From: Tricholomella constricta
Lineage: Eukaryota > Basidiomycota > Agaricomycetes > Agaricales > Lyophyllaceae
Assembly: GCA_013368375.1 (NCBI GenBank)
Contig: JAACJP010000010.1
Location: 1-64,000 of the forward strand
Length of the DNA stretch: 64,000 nucleotides
Direction of reading: 5' to 3'
The translations under genes and the position numbers were made by a program. Numbering within the stretch: the stretch's first letter is position 1; each line of letters opens with the position of its first letter. A model generated the notes under the pieces. It saw only the letters and a list, made by a program, of their open reading frames with translations, did not search any database and had not been told where the DNA came from. Below, in pieces: positions 22,757 through 33,711 of the stretch.

Positions 22757-23157
22757 GTCAAGCCAGCTGTAAGGAAAGGGAATAAGCATTGGCCCCTGAA
22801 ACCAGCGTGAGGTGAAGATATATAGAAAGAAGAAATGGTGAACTGCCGTGTGCCCATGGGTGAGGCTCGCCGTACAGCCCACCAAGTCGAGCGGAAGAAT
22901 AAGGTACGATAATGGAGCTGAGTGTGGCATACCTTTGTGTTTTCCCAGCTTGTTGGTGTCAAGCCAGCTGTAAGGGAAGAGATTAGATATTGACCTCCGA
23001 AACTAGGGTGGACAGAAGATATAAATAGAAGAGATGGTGAACTGCCGTGTGCCCATGGGTGAGGCTCGCCGTACAGTCCACCAAGTCGAGGAAGACGGTT
23101 CAATGAAATGAAAAGTTTGATTGTGGCATACCTTCACTTGTCGAACTGTGGCTTGTG
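22757..23157 (-). repeat. Tandem duplication of an exon plus intron upstream of the TET/JBP-like gene
   Basis: Two units of about 201 bp (22757-22957 and 22958 to about 23157), roughly three-quarters identical by eye. On the minus strand each unit ends with an acceptor-like CTTACAG followed by a short exon starting CTGGCTTGAC and a GTATGCCACA donor. Inside the putative intron a 57-bp core (22835-22891 and 23034-23090) matches at 56 of 57 bases, better than the exon parts. Confidence 0.7.
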
Positions 23158-23209
23158 GGTGTTGTGAAGAGACGTGGTCGGAACGCGGACCACAACAAGT
23201 TTGAGAGTG

Positions 23210-23244
23210 AACGCCTCGCAATACGTAAGCTTAAAACACGTGAA
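23210..23244. repeat. 35-bp sequence repeated from 19581-19614
   Basis: Direct repeat at the right edge of the inverted block; about 30 matching positions, both copies containing ACGTAAGCT and AACACGTGAA. Could be a remnant of transposon ends or a shared promoter motif. Confidence 0.5.
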
Positions 23245-23307
23245 ATGCACGTGAGTGCTGTTCGTCAAAATTTACTATTCTACTGATCTAAGTCTTATAT
23301 TATAACA

Positions 23308-26135
23308 ATGCAAAAATACCAACTCCTTCGCTTTCGCTGGTTTCCTGCTACGGTTACCCAACCAAAATCGGCCGCAACGTTCTCCGTCCTCAAACAATTT
23401 CACTTGTTGACTTTCCAGTCCAAGGCCTCAAGCTTCGAATTTTACAATGCTCTGGCGCGGTTAACAGATAACGTAGGAGTTGACAAGGTCAAGGTACGTG
23501 CTTTGTAATATACATGCCATTGCCAATCCCTAATGGTTAATTTACTACAAAGGATCGCTACTCGGCGTTTATGCGCATGGTCCGGGAATATCGCCATGTC
23601 AAGATGCTCAAGCGCTTTGGACGAGGCCATGACCCAACAGGGGCGGTAGGTACCAAGCAGGGAGAGTGTGCGTGCTGTATCCTGCATGCCCACAGCCCGG
23701 TTTGAACCTTCCGCCAGATTGGCAGAATGCACCCGATGATCAACGGTAAGCGGTGATTTCTCTCCATGGGCCATCTAATCATTATCTTCAGATGGCTCTA
23801 TCGTTCGTTCGTTGCACTAGACGCCAATTTTCGTCTCAAACGAAAGCATGTCTCGAACTCTGTGGCTGACCCTGCCCTCGGCGATGGAATGTCGTATTTT
23901 GTGAGGTGCCAGGAATACGTGGATTTCTTGAATGAGTTTGGTACGCTAATCATCCAAGATGTATGTCACTTTTTCGGGCATCATACATGAACAATATTGA
24001 TTTCTTTCGTTAGCCTTCAACATGCTCCAATCACAAAGCTGTAGATGCTGAGCGTTCGACTAAGGGGCTTGCAGCGACCGGCGTCGGAACGATTGACTGT
24101 GCTCGCCATGATGTGAAGCGTCCCAAATCCGTGGGTGATCTTCAGCGATCTGAGCGGTATGTTTTCAAAGAAATATCTGGCACGTATAAGTCCACAATAT
24201 TTGCCCAAAACAGCTACGTGAACATGGACTATCTCTTCTGGTCAAGCCTTGAGGACTCTGATCAAGTGGAGCTCGTCGTGTCCTATGATATTGTTTGCCA
24301 ATAGAGCGTCAAGATCTGGCAGCGCTACAAGAAATACCGTCGATGGACCCAATACGACGAAAACGGCCAGCGATTCATGATCTTTCTCATTCCAAAATTC
24401 CACCTCCCTGCACACATCATGGCGTGCCAGACCGTATTCTCATTCAACTTCAAATGCTCATGTGGGACGCACGGACGGCGAAGCCCCAGAACGTGGTTGG
24501 TCGCACATCAATCCTACCGCAACGAGTACACGAGAGATGGGCCCAGGATCTCGACAAGATACTCTCGACGACCATTTCGGCGATTGGAATTGGAAGAAGA
24601 CAGCGCTTATGGGTACGTTGCATACCTTTGTTTATGTTGCGAACATTTGTTCACGTTGCGAACATGTACAGGCATTTCGCTTCTTCGAAAAGTCAAAGTT
24701 GCCGTCGCTGAGCGTAGCGAACAAACATTTCGCTACCACCAATTCGAAATGGGCCTAGAAGAAGCCCACGTGGCGCCTTGGAGGATCGAACTCAAGCTAT
24801 GGCTGGAGGACCACTGCAATCCAAACCCCTTCGAGTCACGGTACAAAGGTATGTATGGTCGCAAACTTCGATAAGGCTGAGCTAACAGATGGTCAGCTCT
24901 ATCCCAGGATGGCATTCGGCGTGAGCTGGCCAAGCAGGATGCCGCTGATCTTACCCAAGGAAGCGCCTATGTCTTACATGAGACAGTATCAGCTAGCCAG
25001 CTGATCACGCTCGGCATCGACCTCGAAGAGCAACAGTGAGTAGCCATCGTATCTTCTACATCTTTTTTGGAAGTATTGACGCCTCCTTTTTGACTTGCTA
25101 GGCGCCGCCTTACGGTCAATGCGGCTGAGTTAGGCCCGCACTCCACTGACATTCAAAATATGCGTATACAGGTTCGGCGGAACATCCTCAAGCGCAAGAT
25201 CAATGCATGGATCGACATCGAGCACCTCTACATCCCTGCCCTCTCCTTGGCGCGTTCGAAAACTGCCGAAGACCAGGATGACCATCTGGCAGAGAAGATC
25301 CCTCTCATGCTGCCCTCGTCGATCCCACGCCAGCTTCCATGCGACACGCGGTTACAGGAAATGGAATGGATGCTACGCCAGTCGCAGGCCAATGACGCAC
25401 TGGACGAGCTTCGGGAGGGATTGCGCCTCCAAGCGTATCTCTACATCGACAAGGACCGCTTTCAGCGTGGCCAACACCACAACACTCGATCACACGGCAT
25501 CATTCAGCAGGTGAAGGTAAAGATCGATGCAGCAGCACGCAAGTATCGTGTTGCACGGGAAACTCTTTGCACGCTGGCAGAGATGTTGGGAAAGGTGGGC
25601 TGGAATGCCTCGTTCCCATTCCTAGCGGATAGTGACATCAAGCAGCTCTCGGGCAACAATGATGAATCCGAGGGTCGTTGGACGATTTCCTGGATCTGGA
25701 CCCGTTACGGAGCCGGTTCACAACTAGACTGCGAGGAGGGCTTACAAGACAGTGAGTTATATATTCTTTGACTGCTTTGTATACTGATACATTTCTTTCA
25801 TCATAGTACTACGTATTGAGTGGTGCAAGAGCAAGGCCCAGGCGGATCGATGGTCAGAGGAGGTGCAGCTCTTACTGGAGGAAATGCGAAGAGTTCTGGA
25901 GTTTTTCGAGTCGATGGCCGTGAAGTGGGAGCAGCGGCCGGCGGCAATGTGCTTCGTCGAGAAGGACGGCGCGATGCTCGAGGCTCTTCATGCCTACGCT
26001 GCGCGGCAGGCTTTGCAGTTTCGCTCGATGAAGGATCACTGTAGCTACATATGGCGATTCGTATCTCAGTATGTTGAATTAGGTCCAGGCGTGGACGTTG
26101 TACCGCCTGAGCTCAACGAGCTCGATGATGATTAA
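23308..26135 (+). pseudogene. KDZ transposase catalytic core (Kyakuja-Dileera-Zisupton)
   Basis: RNase H-fold DNA transposase. Exons from about 23308 to 26135 with short introns (for example 23494-23552). Family signatures in order: LLRFRWFPATVTQPKSAATF, FHLLTFQSK, ARLTDNVG, GRGHDPTGAVGT, ALDANFRLKRK (first catalytic Asp), GLAATGVGTIDCARHD, YVNMDYLFWSSL, VVSYDIVCQ (second Asp), FLIPKFHLPAH, GRTDGEAPERGW (catalytic Glu), MGPGSRQDTLDDHFGDWNW, then a long helical C-terminus ending LNELDDD at 26135. Broken by TAG at 24302-24304 (Trp expected) and a frameshift near 24455. It lacks the CxC2 start, found inverted at 19770-20640, so the transposase cannot be made from this locus. Confidence 0.9.
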
Positions 26136-27840
26136 TTCGCCAAAATAAAATATATTTATTGAAAATCCTACTGAGAGAATCAAAGCAGAATATATAAGTC
26201 AAATGTGATTTGACAAAGCTTTGAGTTTTTATACCGTAAGTGACAAATTTCTCTCGCACGGAAACAGAGCTGGACGGTGAGCAGCAGAGTATTCGCCTCA
26301 TGGTGTAGCCTCATGCTGGTCGTCCGAGTAGCGTCGGTCACGCGAGTCACTTGCGTGTCACAGTTGCGGTCTCCTTTTGTGGTTGACCACGACGTCACGT
26401 CGTGGCGCCATAACCTTTCTTCTTCTCTTTTTAGCTATAATTCAATCATCTACTCTCAGGCATCCGAGAATTTAACGATACCATATCGAATTTTCAACAC
26501 CACTCCTTCCATTGTTCCCTTTCTTTTAATATGGTTCAGGGCGCCTCGATCAGTCTCCCCCTCGCCTGTTCGAAGGTATATCCTGACACCAATGCTGCCA
26601 ACTCGCGAGGATAGCGACTTTAAACTGGCAACAGCCTTGTGACTTGACGGACGGCGAAAAGAGAGCACACACTTAATAACCGTGGTATCGGTCGGATCTG
26701 TTTTACGATTTCGCGAGGACCAGGGTGCAGTGAATCCGGCGCTGGATCTCCCCACACGTTTTGTATTATCCACTGAAGGTCAAGATCAGAATTTGCATAG
26801 CATTCACTCACAAGATATGTACGTGACGAGGTTCGCGCAAAGGGAGCTGTAATCGGCCCAGGCTGAGGGTGGCCAACATTGTCCCGAGCTTTGCCTCTAG
26901 GGAGGTAGGATGACAAAGAGGATCGCCGAGATGAGCTGTCTGACTCGGTTTTTTTACTTCACTGGCGCAGACTTGACTATCTCGTTCCCATCGCTATTAC
27001 GCATGCTTGGACTGCTCGTCGTAACGAATTCGCACAAAAATTTAACCTTCCTACTACCTAATTCTATTTCTGTCGCATGCCTATTTTTGGGAAGCTCGTT
27101 CATCTACGACGTTGAGCCATGCTCTAGGTGAGTTCCGAGTTCTATTTATAGAACGAGGATATATCAACCTGCCTTGCGCGTGGGAATCAGAGCAATAAAA
27201 AGTGATGGCATGATGGCATTACGTGTTCGCGGTTACTCATAGTATTTAGAATTTAGAATATACTCATAGTATTTAGAATTTAGAATATATTCATAGTGTA
27301 ACATCGTTATAATGGCACAATCGACTCTACCACCAGTTATTGCTGCTGTGCATCGATTGTCCTTGCTAGTGGTTGAATTGGCACGAAGTCATTGATATTC
27401 TGGTTTGGCATATTACTTCTCACACTGAGTTTATGTCCTCATGCAGCGTCGTGAGCAGCCTCCCAGGTCGTACCGGCCTCACAAGTCGCGGAAGATTTGA
27501 CTACCTTGAGATCTTAAGGACATTTTTCAATAGTTTCACAAACATGCGACACAATTATGCGCACCATTCACACGATTCTCCACTGTCTAAAATTGCACCG
27601 TCCCCTAAACTTCTCCTTTGAATCCGGGAGCCTCATACCGTCAATCTCGATACTTACTCGCCGGCGCCTTGGTTGGCTCATCTTGTCTTCTTTTGTTGGA
27701 TGTAGTGGATACAGGTATGATCCGACTATGATTCAGTTTGCCCATCAGCTCGCCGCCCTCACATTCTGCCTCGTATAACAGACGATTTTACCATTCATAT
27801 TGACTGATTTCAAAAGTAACTATATCAAGCGCTCACACGT
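26136..27840. other. 1.7-kb AT-richer stretch without a recognised gene
   Basis: No protein family recognised on either strand. At 27235-27288 there are two copies of a 27-bp unit (ACTCATAGTATTTAGAATTT then AGAATAT) plus a partial third. Small open frames here look random. Confidence 0.5.
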
Positions 27841-28963
27841 TTACTGTTCCAACATTGAGTCCACGTCCATTCTGGTCCTGGTCCTGCTGCCTTCGCCTAC
27901 TTCCACGTCGTCGTACACAACTCTACGCTTGAGCGCCGTGGGCGCTGGTACCGCTGGTTTTGCTTTAACCTGACGCAACGTGAGCCTCGTACTCTCATCA
28001 CATCGTTTCTTCGAACAACATTGGACTCACTTGCTTAAAGTTTCCGTCTATGAAAGTTACGGATCTCAGAACCGATATCATCTTATATTTCTCTCCTCTC
28101 AAGGGGACGACGACGAACGAAACCTGGATCTCCACAATGTCCCCGATGCGGAACGACTGAGGGCCGATCTTTTGGTAGCTGTGTAGCAATCAGCAACACA
28201 CGATGTGAAAACTTGATCAATACACGCTTACCTGTACCTCCCATCATCTTCGGTGCGTCGTTTATAATACAGAACCACATTATCGTCGGTGTGGACGTGG
28301 TCACTTCCCGCCATTGCCTGTAATGTACCCCTGGGATCCACCTCTTGGTCAAATTCAATGGTGATGGCAGCCGACGCGTCCCTCTGGGGCGTGAGGTATC
28401 GGTTCGATGCCTCGAGAATCCCTCGTTGAATTGGCGATCGAATACACCGAATATTTCAGCAGTAGAACGTACCGCGTCGCGGAAAGTGGGTGTTCCGAGC
28501 CCCGATAACGTTATGCTTTGCCGAAGGTACTTTATTTTGGAGCGCGCACTCCTACATAGGTTTCGTCAGCCTCTTCCGAATGTGATTGTCCTTTCACTTA
28601 CGGTGGTTTTCCTAGGAAAGGTGGGAGATCCTTACGGAGGATGCTACCCTGAACCGAGAACACGACCTCTTCATTCTCGCTGCCTCCCCCTTCACACACC
28701 AGCCTCCAGGTTTTTGGCTGTTCCATCGCTTGAACTTTGATCGCTTCCATCCACGCAGGCGTCTGTGCTTAACAAGGTAAGCTTTAAATGCTGATGAAAG
28801 TTCAATCTTACGGAAACGATTATGGACAGACGCCTGTCTGGCCCTGGCCCTGCAACACGTGCGGACTGTTCAAGAGCCTCAGCTGCTATGTTTTAGTCGC
28901 CATTGAATACGCCACCTCGAGGTAATTTAACATACCAGGCATACGTGGATTCATTGTGGCCAT
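27841..28963 (-). pseudogene. Unnamed Agaricomycetes-expanded family gene, one frameshift
   Basis: ATG 28963 (MATMNPRMPG), stop TAA 27843-27841, several short introns. Family-typical blocks: TPAWMEAIKVQAMEQPKTWR and VVFSVQGSILRKDLPPFLG; then TPTFRDAVRSTAEIFGVFDR; then NRYLTPQRDASAAITIEFDQ and GSDHVHTDDNVVLYYKRR; then FRIGDIVEIQVSFVVVPLRG and YKMISVLRSVTFIDG; then an acidic tail (VVYDDVEVGEG, MDVDSMLEQ). Between FDRQFNEG and ILEASNRY one base is missing near 28421, so the gene is a recent pseudogene or holds a sequence error. I recall numerous copies in mushroom genomes; function unknown. Confidence 0.65.
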
Positions 28964-29044
28964 GGTAGCTCTGTTTGTTGTCAATGGTTGGATGGTTGTC
29001 AGGCCTTTGCGGTTTTCTACCAATGGATGGTCGAGCCTTTTAGA

Positions 29045-29440
29045 TTAGATGGCGTTCTCAAACAGGTGCACCGTTCTGGCTGCACTTGACATCTTCTTTT
29101 CGCGTGCTTTGGCTTTATTCCTGCTTGTCGGCATACTGGCAGCCTGGTCCGGAATGACACATCTGGAGTTCGCGACAGCCATCTTGAAGATTCTTCGTTT
29201 CATTTGCCTGCCCTGCTTCATATCGCCTCTATCCTTTGCTTTTGCATCCATGCATCCCCGTTTCGCTGACTTCTGTGGGGAAATTCCCAGTTGCCTTGCC
29301 AAGTCTTCTTTCGCAGCTTCATCACTGTCAGAATATTGTAACTCTTCATCTGCATTGATGCATTCCCTAGTGCTATCTATGGCTCTTGCCATGCTGTTAT
29401 GGCTGGTTATCGCAGATATTCCTTCGCTGTGGTTCTGCAT
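29045..29440 (-). CDS. Hypothetical protein, highly charged (uncertain)
   Basis: A 131-codon minus-strand frame with natural-looking charged composition (DEELQYSDSDEAAKED, Lys/Arg-rich centre). The opposite strand is also open over this stretch and gives a Leu/Phe/Ser/Cys-rich product, so strand choice is uncertain. No domain recognised. A further minus-strand open piece at 29569-29796 could be an upstream exon. The rest of 28964-29905 holds nothing I can name. Confidence 0.3.
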   Translation of the reverse strand: MQNHSEGISAITSHNSMARAIDSTRECINADEELQYSDSDEAAKEDLARQLGISPQKSAKRGCMDAKAKDRGDMKQGRQMKRRIFKMAVANSRCVIPDQAASMPTSRNKAKAREKKMSSAARTVHLFENAI

Positions 29441-29905
29441 CTCCTGCAGGACATCATGTTCTTGTCCGGGTGGTTATAGTGCGTGCCAATCGCAAGATTG
29501 CTGCGCCTTTCCCCCCCTTCTGCACCCTAGAAGGTATTTTTTTACAAGGAACAACTTCCCCATCGCCATCACCTTCCCCCTCCTTCTAACCATCTTGGAA
29601 CACCTGTTTTAGACCTGGCGGATCTGGCATGGGTCAGTCTTGTTGTTGGTGCGAGTTTTTTCTCTTCTACACCCTGAAAGGCACTCCACGCCCCAGGTAG
29701 GTCCTTTCTTTGTCCTTCTTGTTGTTCGTGTTTGCTCACCAATTGACAGGTCTTCTTTGTGCTTCTCATCATCTTTGACAGGAATTGTAGGGCCACCTCA
29801 AATTATTTCGAACGAACCACCACCACACCCGCCCTATAAAGACCCTCCTGGACGCATGCCTGAAACCACGGAGTCCTTTCCTTCCAGCCTCTATTCACAA
29901 CTAAC

Positions 29906-32655
29906 ATGCCTCCCAAAAAAAATGCTGATGCCAAATTGGTCATGTACGCCTTTTATGATTTGTGTTATTATCCCCTCCCGCTGACTTATTTTATGCCCCT
30001 TACAGTAAGCCTAAAGGTTCGATTTCCAAGAAAGTCCTCACGTACGTTGCGCCGTCTATCCCATATGCCTTTTTGTTCAACTGCTCCCGTAGCCCGGAGG
30101 AAGATATCCCTGCGTATGTCGCCTTTTCTTCCTTTATCGCTGTTGCCTTGTTGATTTTACATTGTTCCAGAATTGTGTGCAAAGCCCTGGACAATGGGCC
30201 CCCAAGGTAAATTTTTCATGTGTCTTCGTCACATCATGCTCATGCTCTCTTAGCGCTATCCCGATTCGCCGCGAACCGAAACGCAAAGCTACTGAAGATT
30301 CCGACATGTACGTTCCCTGATTTCCTGCTAGCCCGTCTGCTCTGCTGATCTACATTTGCAGTGAGATCGTGGAGGGCCCGCTTGCTTCTTCGCCCAAGAA
30401 AAAACAGCGTAACGTTCCTGTTCATGACGCTGCCGCCGCTCCAAAGCTGGACGACGCAAAAACTGCCTCAGCCATCCTGTAAGTTTCTCTCTTCAAATAC
30501 GCCGCCCAATTCTTACTGTGATTTCTTCAGCGCGGCGCTCGATGCCATCAAGGCATCTCCTGTGGATGCTCCCAGCACTGTTCCTGCTGCTCTGTACGTT
30601 AAATCCCTTTTTGAGTTGTATCGCACTCTGAGCTCATTATTCTTTAGCGGTACTGGTCGTCCAGTGTAAGTGATGCCATCTGTCTTTGCTCACGATTCTG
30701 ATCCCATCCTTGACGCAGCCGTCAGAAGGTGATGACTGCAAAGGCTCGCGAGTCTGAGGCAGCCGCTCTCAAGTTGTATGTTCCCCTTTTGCACAACATC
30801 TGCAGTCATTCTTTAACATCCTTTCTCTTGACAAGCTTCTCGCAAATCCCTGCTGAAGGTTCGGGAAGAAGCCGCAGCTGCGCGTGATGGTACAAAGGAG
30901 TTAGTCCGTCTTTGCAACATCATTTGCACCTCTTTTACCTTGCCTTTAGAAAAGGAAAACCTCAACCGTTCCCTGTTCTCCCCGATCTTGGGTCAGCGTC
31001 CGCTGCCAGCTCTGACGACGACACCCTGCCAGACATTGCGAGGTATGTCTTTTCCTCTGCTCATTGCCCACAACTTACTAAGACGTTTGATTTGCAGTTT
31101 AATCCGATCTGTGGACCCTCGCCGCTCTGGGGGTGTTAAGCTACCGATCTCCAAGGACGAAGCTGACAAAGAAGAGAGCGCCTCCCCGCGTGGTCCTACT
31201 AAAAAGTGTGTTTTCCCTTCTCCTACTGCGGCGGCAGCAGCCTCATCATCATCATTGGTTAAAGGAACCAGTTCATCGATGACGAAGCTGATGCAACCGA
31301 TGGGTCGAGTGACGCGTTGCCATCTGAGGATGGAGAGGACCAAGATGACGCAGCTTCCGATGCTGCCGCCTCTGACAACAACCATGTGTCTGAAAAGCAA
31401 GAGAACACCTCCGACGCCGAAGTTCTCGAAGACATTTCGTAAATGAGTTCTTATGTTCTATTCCGCCCCACCTCTGTCTTACTTGAGTTCATTTGCCAGG
31501 GATGTCGATGAGGACCCGGACGACGTAATGCAGTCATCTATGCAGTACGGGCCCCTCAAGAACATCTACCGCGGTCTCTGCGAAATTCCGTATGTGCTAT
31601 TTTATCATTGAAAACTCCGGTCTGACTCTTAATTTTAGGCAAGTCTGTGAGGTTGCTCCGTACATTCCTCCCGGGGGCAGCGACCCAGACGACCTTACCA
31701 CAAAGTGTACTCCCGTTGAGCGCATGGTGGCCGCCATCCGTGAAGAGGAGGTTCCGTACGTTTAATATGATCTTTGTTTGCTTTCTTTGCCTCATGTTGT
31801 TCACAGCGCGCTCTTGGCCGGCCTCACTTTCATGCGCTACGATGGCTATGTTAATATGCCCAGGGTAGATATGTTGGACCTAACCTTGGAGTATGGCCGC
31901 ATCAAGACCGCCGACACCAAAAGGCCCGCTATCGGGATCATGCTAGGCCTAGAAACTGACTGCGCGCTCATCAGTTCCGTAAAGTTTGGCTACCAGCAGG
32001 TCGACACCCATCGAATTACCATTGCCCCTGCTCCCCAGGAAATGCGCAGAGAACAGTCCATGTGGGGTGTCCTTTATGAGTTCGATGTTACCATCAAACC
32101 AACTTCAAAGGATGGTTTCAGCTTTTCCACGCTTGGGGAGGGAAGGGGGGCGCGCAATCGCGACTCTCAGGCGTGTAAGATGTTTTAGATCTCATTATGT
32201 CGACGGCTGCTTATGTTTTTCCTGCTCAACATCAGCATCGGCTGGACCATCTACCCCTAAAAAGGGTTCCTCTTACGCCGTGACGGTCAAATCCCCCATG
32301 GCGCATGGTACTTCCGCCCTGGGAAATCCGATCTCCTTTGACCGCACTGGTGAGCGCCCTGCATCTTCCTTTCTGCCCAGAGCATTGATGTTACTTGCCA
32401 GTCCCCATGTACGATGGTCGCGTTGGCCTTGGGAAAGAGTTCCTTTTTAGACCTGCTGACTCCAAGGCCCTGCCTACCTGGCCACGCTACAAGGGGAATA
32501 AATCGGACATTCCAAACGATTACCTGGTAGCCGTCGGCTACAGCCTTGGCACCTACGCCGCCTCCAACAATTCTGGCACTCGCTACCTGTCAGCTAACGT
32601 GCAGTTTGTCATAGTTTTGGGCACTCCAAGGTACGCCCTCAATGATGCTGCATAG
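29906..32655 (+). CDS. Multi-mini-exon gene of an unnamed Agaricomycetes family
   Basis: ATG 29906 (MPPKKNADAKL), stop TAG 32653-32655. At least 14 introns of about 45-70 nt. 5' part: a chain of short exons encoding Lys/Pro/Ala-rich and acidic low-complexity sequence (REPKRKATEDSDIEIV, SPKKKQRNVPVHDAAA, KSLLKVREEAAAARDG, EDGEDQDDAASDAAAS). 3' part: a compact globular domain (YGPLKNIYRGLCEIPQVCEV, LLAGLTFMRYDGYVNMPRV, KEFLFRPADSKALPTWPRY, IPNDYLVAVGYSLGTYAAS, YLSANVQFVIVLGTP). Splice sites join the frames without a stop, though the exons around 30830-30960 are ambiguous. Low-complexity nuclear-type N-terminus suggests a nuclear protein; function unknown. Confidence 0.65.
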
Positions 32656-32841
32656 GGCATTGGCGGCCCTTCTTTGAGTTGGTTGCTGAATGGTTAGTTC
32701 GTATCCTGCTGCAGTTCACCGCTCCGCTCAACTTACCTTTGCATCGGCTTCCTCAGTTTTCGCATCTCTTGTCGCGTCATCCATTACCTACCGCTCATGC
32801 TTCGTCTTTCCCTACGATCATCTGTCTTTACATGCTGCGTA

Positions 32842-33697
32842 TGTTAGGGCAACCCTTACAGTGGAGCGCTATCACACTGGCAAGGGGGAATCCGAAGTTA
32901 TATTGATGTACAGTAACGAAGGTAAGTAAGGCTTACCTGGCAAGGGGGAATCCAAAGAGAATAGTGTAAAGGATTCCTAAATGCCAGGGGGCTGACTATA
33001 TACGAGTGTAGGACGTGAGGGCCGGTCCTCCAGAGTGTACTGTACATGTAATAATAACGAATGGTGTGCGGCGCGTGTATGGACACGTTCCCGACGCTGT
33101 CCGATCCTCGTGGCCCAGGGTACGGGCACGAGGCAGGTGTTAGGACCTGTGTAGCACGCCGGTTACAGAGTTATTCTGGAACCACCGAAGCGGACAGGCC
33201 TGACGTCCGTCAAGGAAGACGGCCTACGAAGGAGTATTCGGAGGTCGTGAGCGTTGACGGAGGTGTTCACCGGGGCTAATTCGAACGAACGAGCTCAAGT
33301 GATACGGGTGTGAAGCCAAATAGATTGAGAGAGAGAGAGAGAAACGAGAACGAGAATCGAGAACTAGTCTTAACAATAGGTAATATCGAGGTAAGGAGTC
33401 TGAAAAGAAGTGGTGCCATCATATATACGGTGGACGTGCGTGGGAAAGCGTAAGTGATTGCGAGTTTTAGGGGCGGTCGTGACAGCAGGGCAGCCGACGT
33501 CAGGATGTCGGGCGATCGGGATCGGCGTCGGGCGCGTGCGGGGGGTGAGGGGAAGCGACAGGAAGTGAGTAAGTATGTACACCGACGCTTGGGTCGGAGC
33601 GTCGGGTCAGGATCGCGATCGGTCGGTCGGAGGCGAACGCGTGAGTCGGGGAACGATCTGTGAGCGTCGGAGAGCATGAACGAGAGTTCCCCTGACA
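32842..33697 (-). repeat. Element C 3' LTR, interrupted by a solo LTR
   Basis: 856 bp; removing the 347-bp insert and one 5-bp duplication gives 504 bp, equal to the 5' LTR. Confidence 0.95.
33138..33484 (-). mobile_element. Solo LTR (347 bp) of another element nested in the C 3' LTR
   Basis: Starts TGTTAGGACC and ends CGTGACA on the plus strand, flanked by 5-bp duplication GCAGG (33133-33137 and 33485-33489). A TATA-like CGTATATATGATG on the minus strand suggests minus orientation. A GA-rich run lies at about 33327-33345. No internal coding region: the element was reduced to one LTR by recombination. Confidence 0.9.
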
Positions 33698-33711
33698 TCA
33701 CCCCCCCTTTT
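33698..33711 (-). other. Element C polypurine tract
   Basis: Minus strand AAAAGGGGGGGTGA directly before the 3' LTR. Confidence 0.8.

Noticed and set aside
22501..23103. Long minus-strand open frame over the tandem duplication upstream of TET
   Set aside because: It reads through putative introns and the frame does not match the TET family; kept as duplication plus possible exons.
26277..26916. Open frames on both strands in the stretch after KDZ
   Set aside because: No family resemblance, no consistent splice structure, both strands open.
29049..29612. Plus-strand 187-codon hydrophobic frame that could look like a membrane protein
   Set aside because: The Leu/Phe/Ser/Cys richness is what the antisense of a charged minus-strand frame gives; no start context or family.
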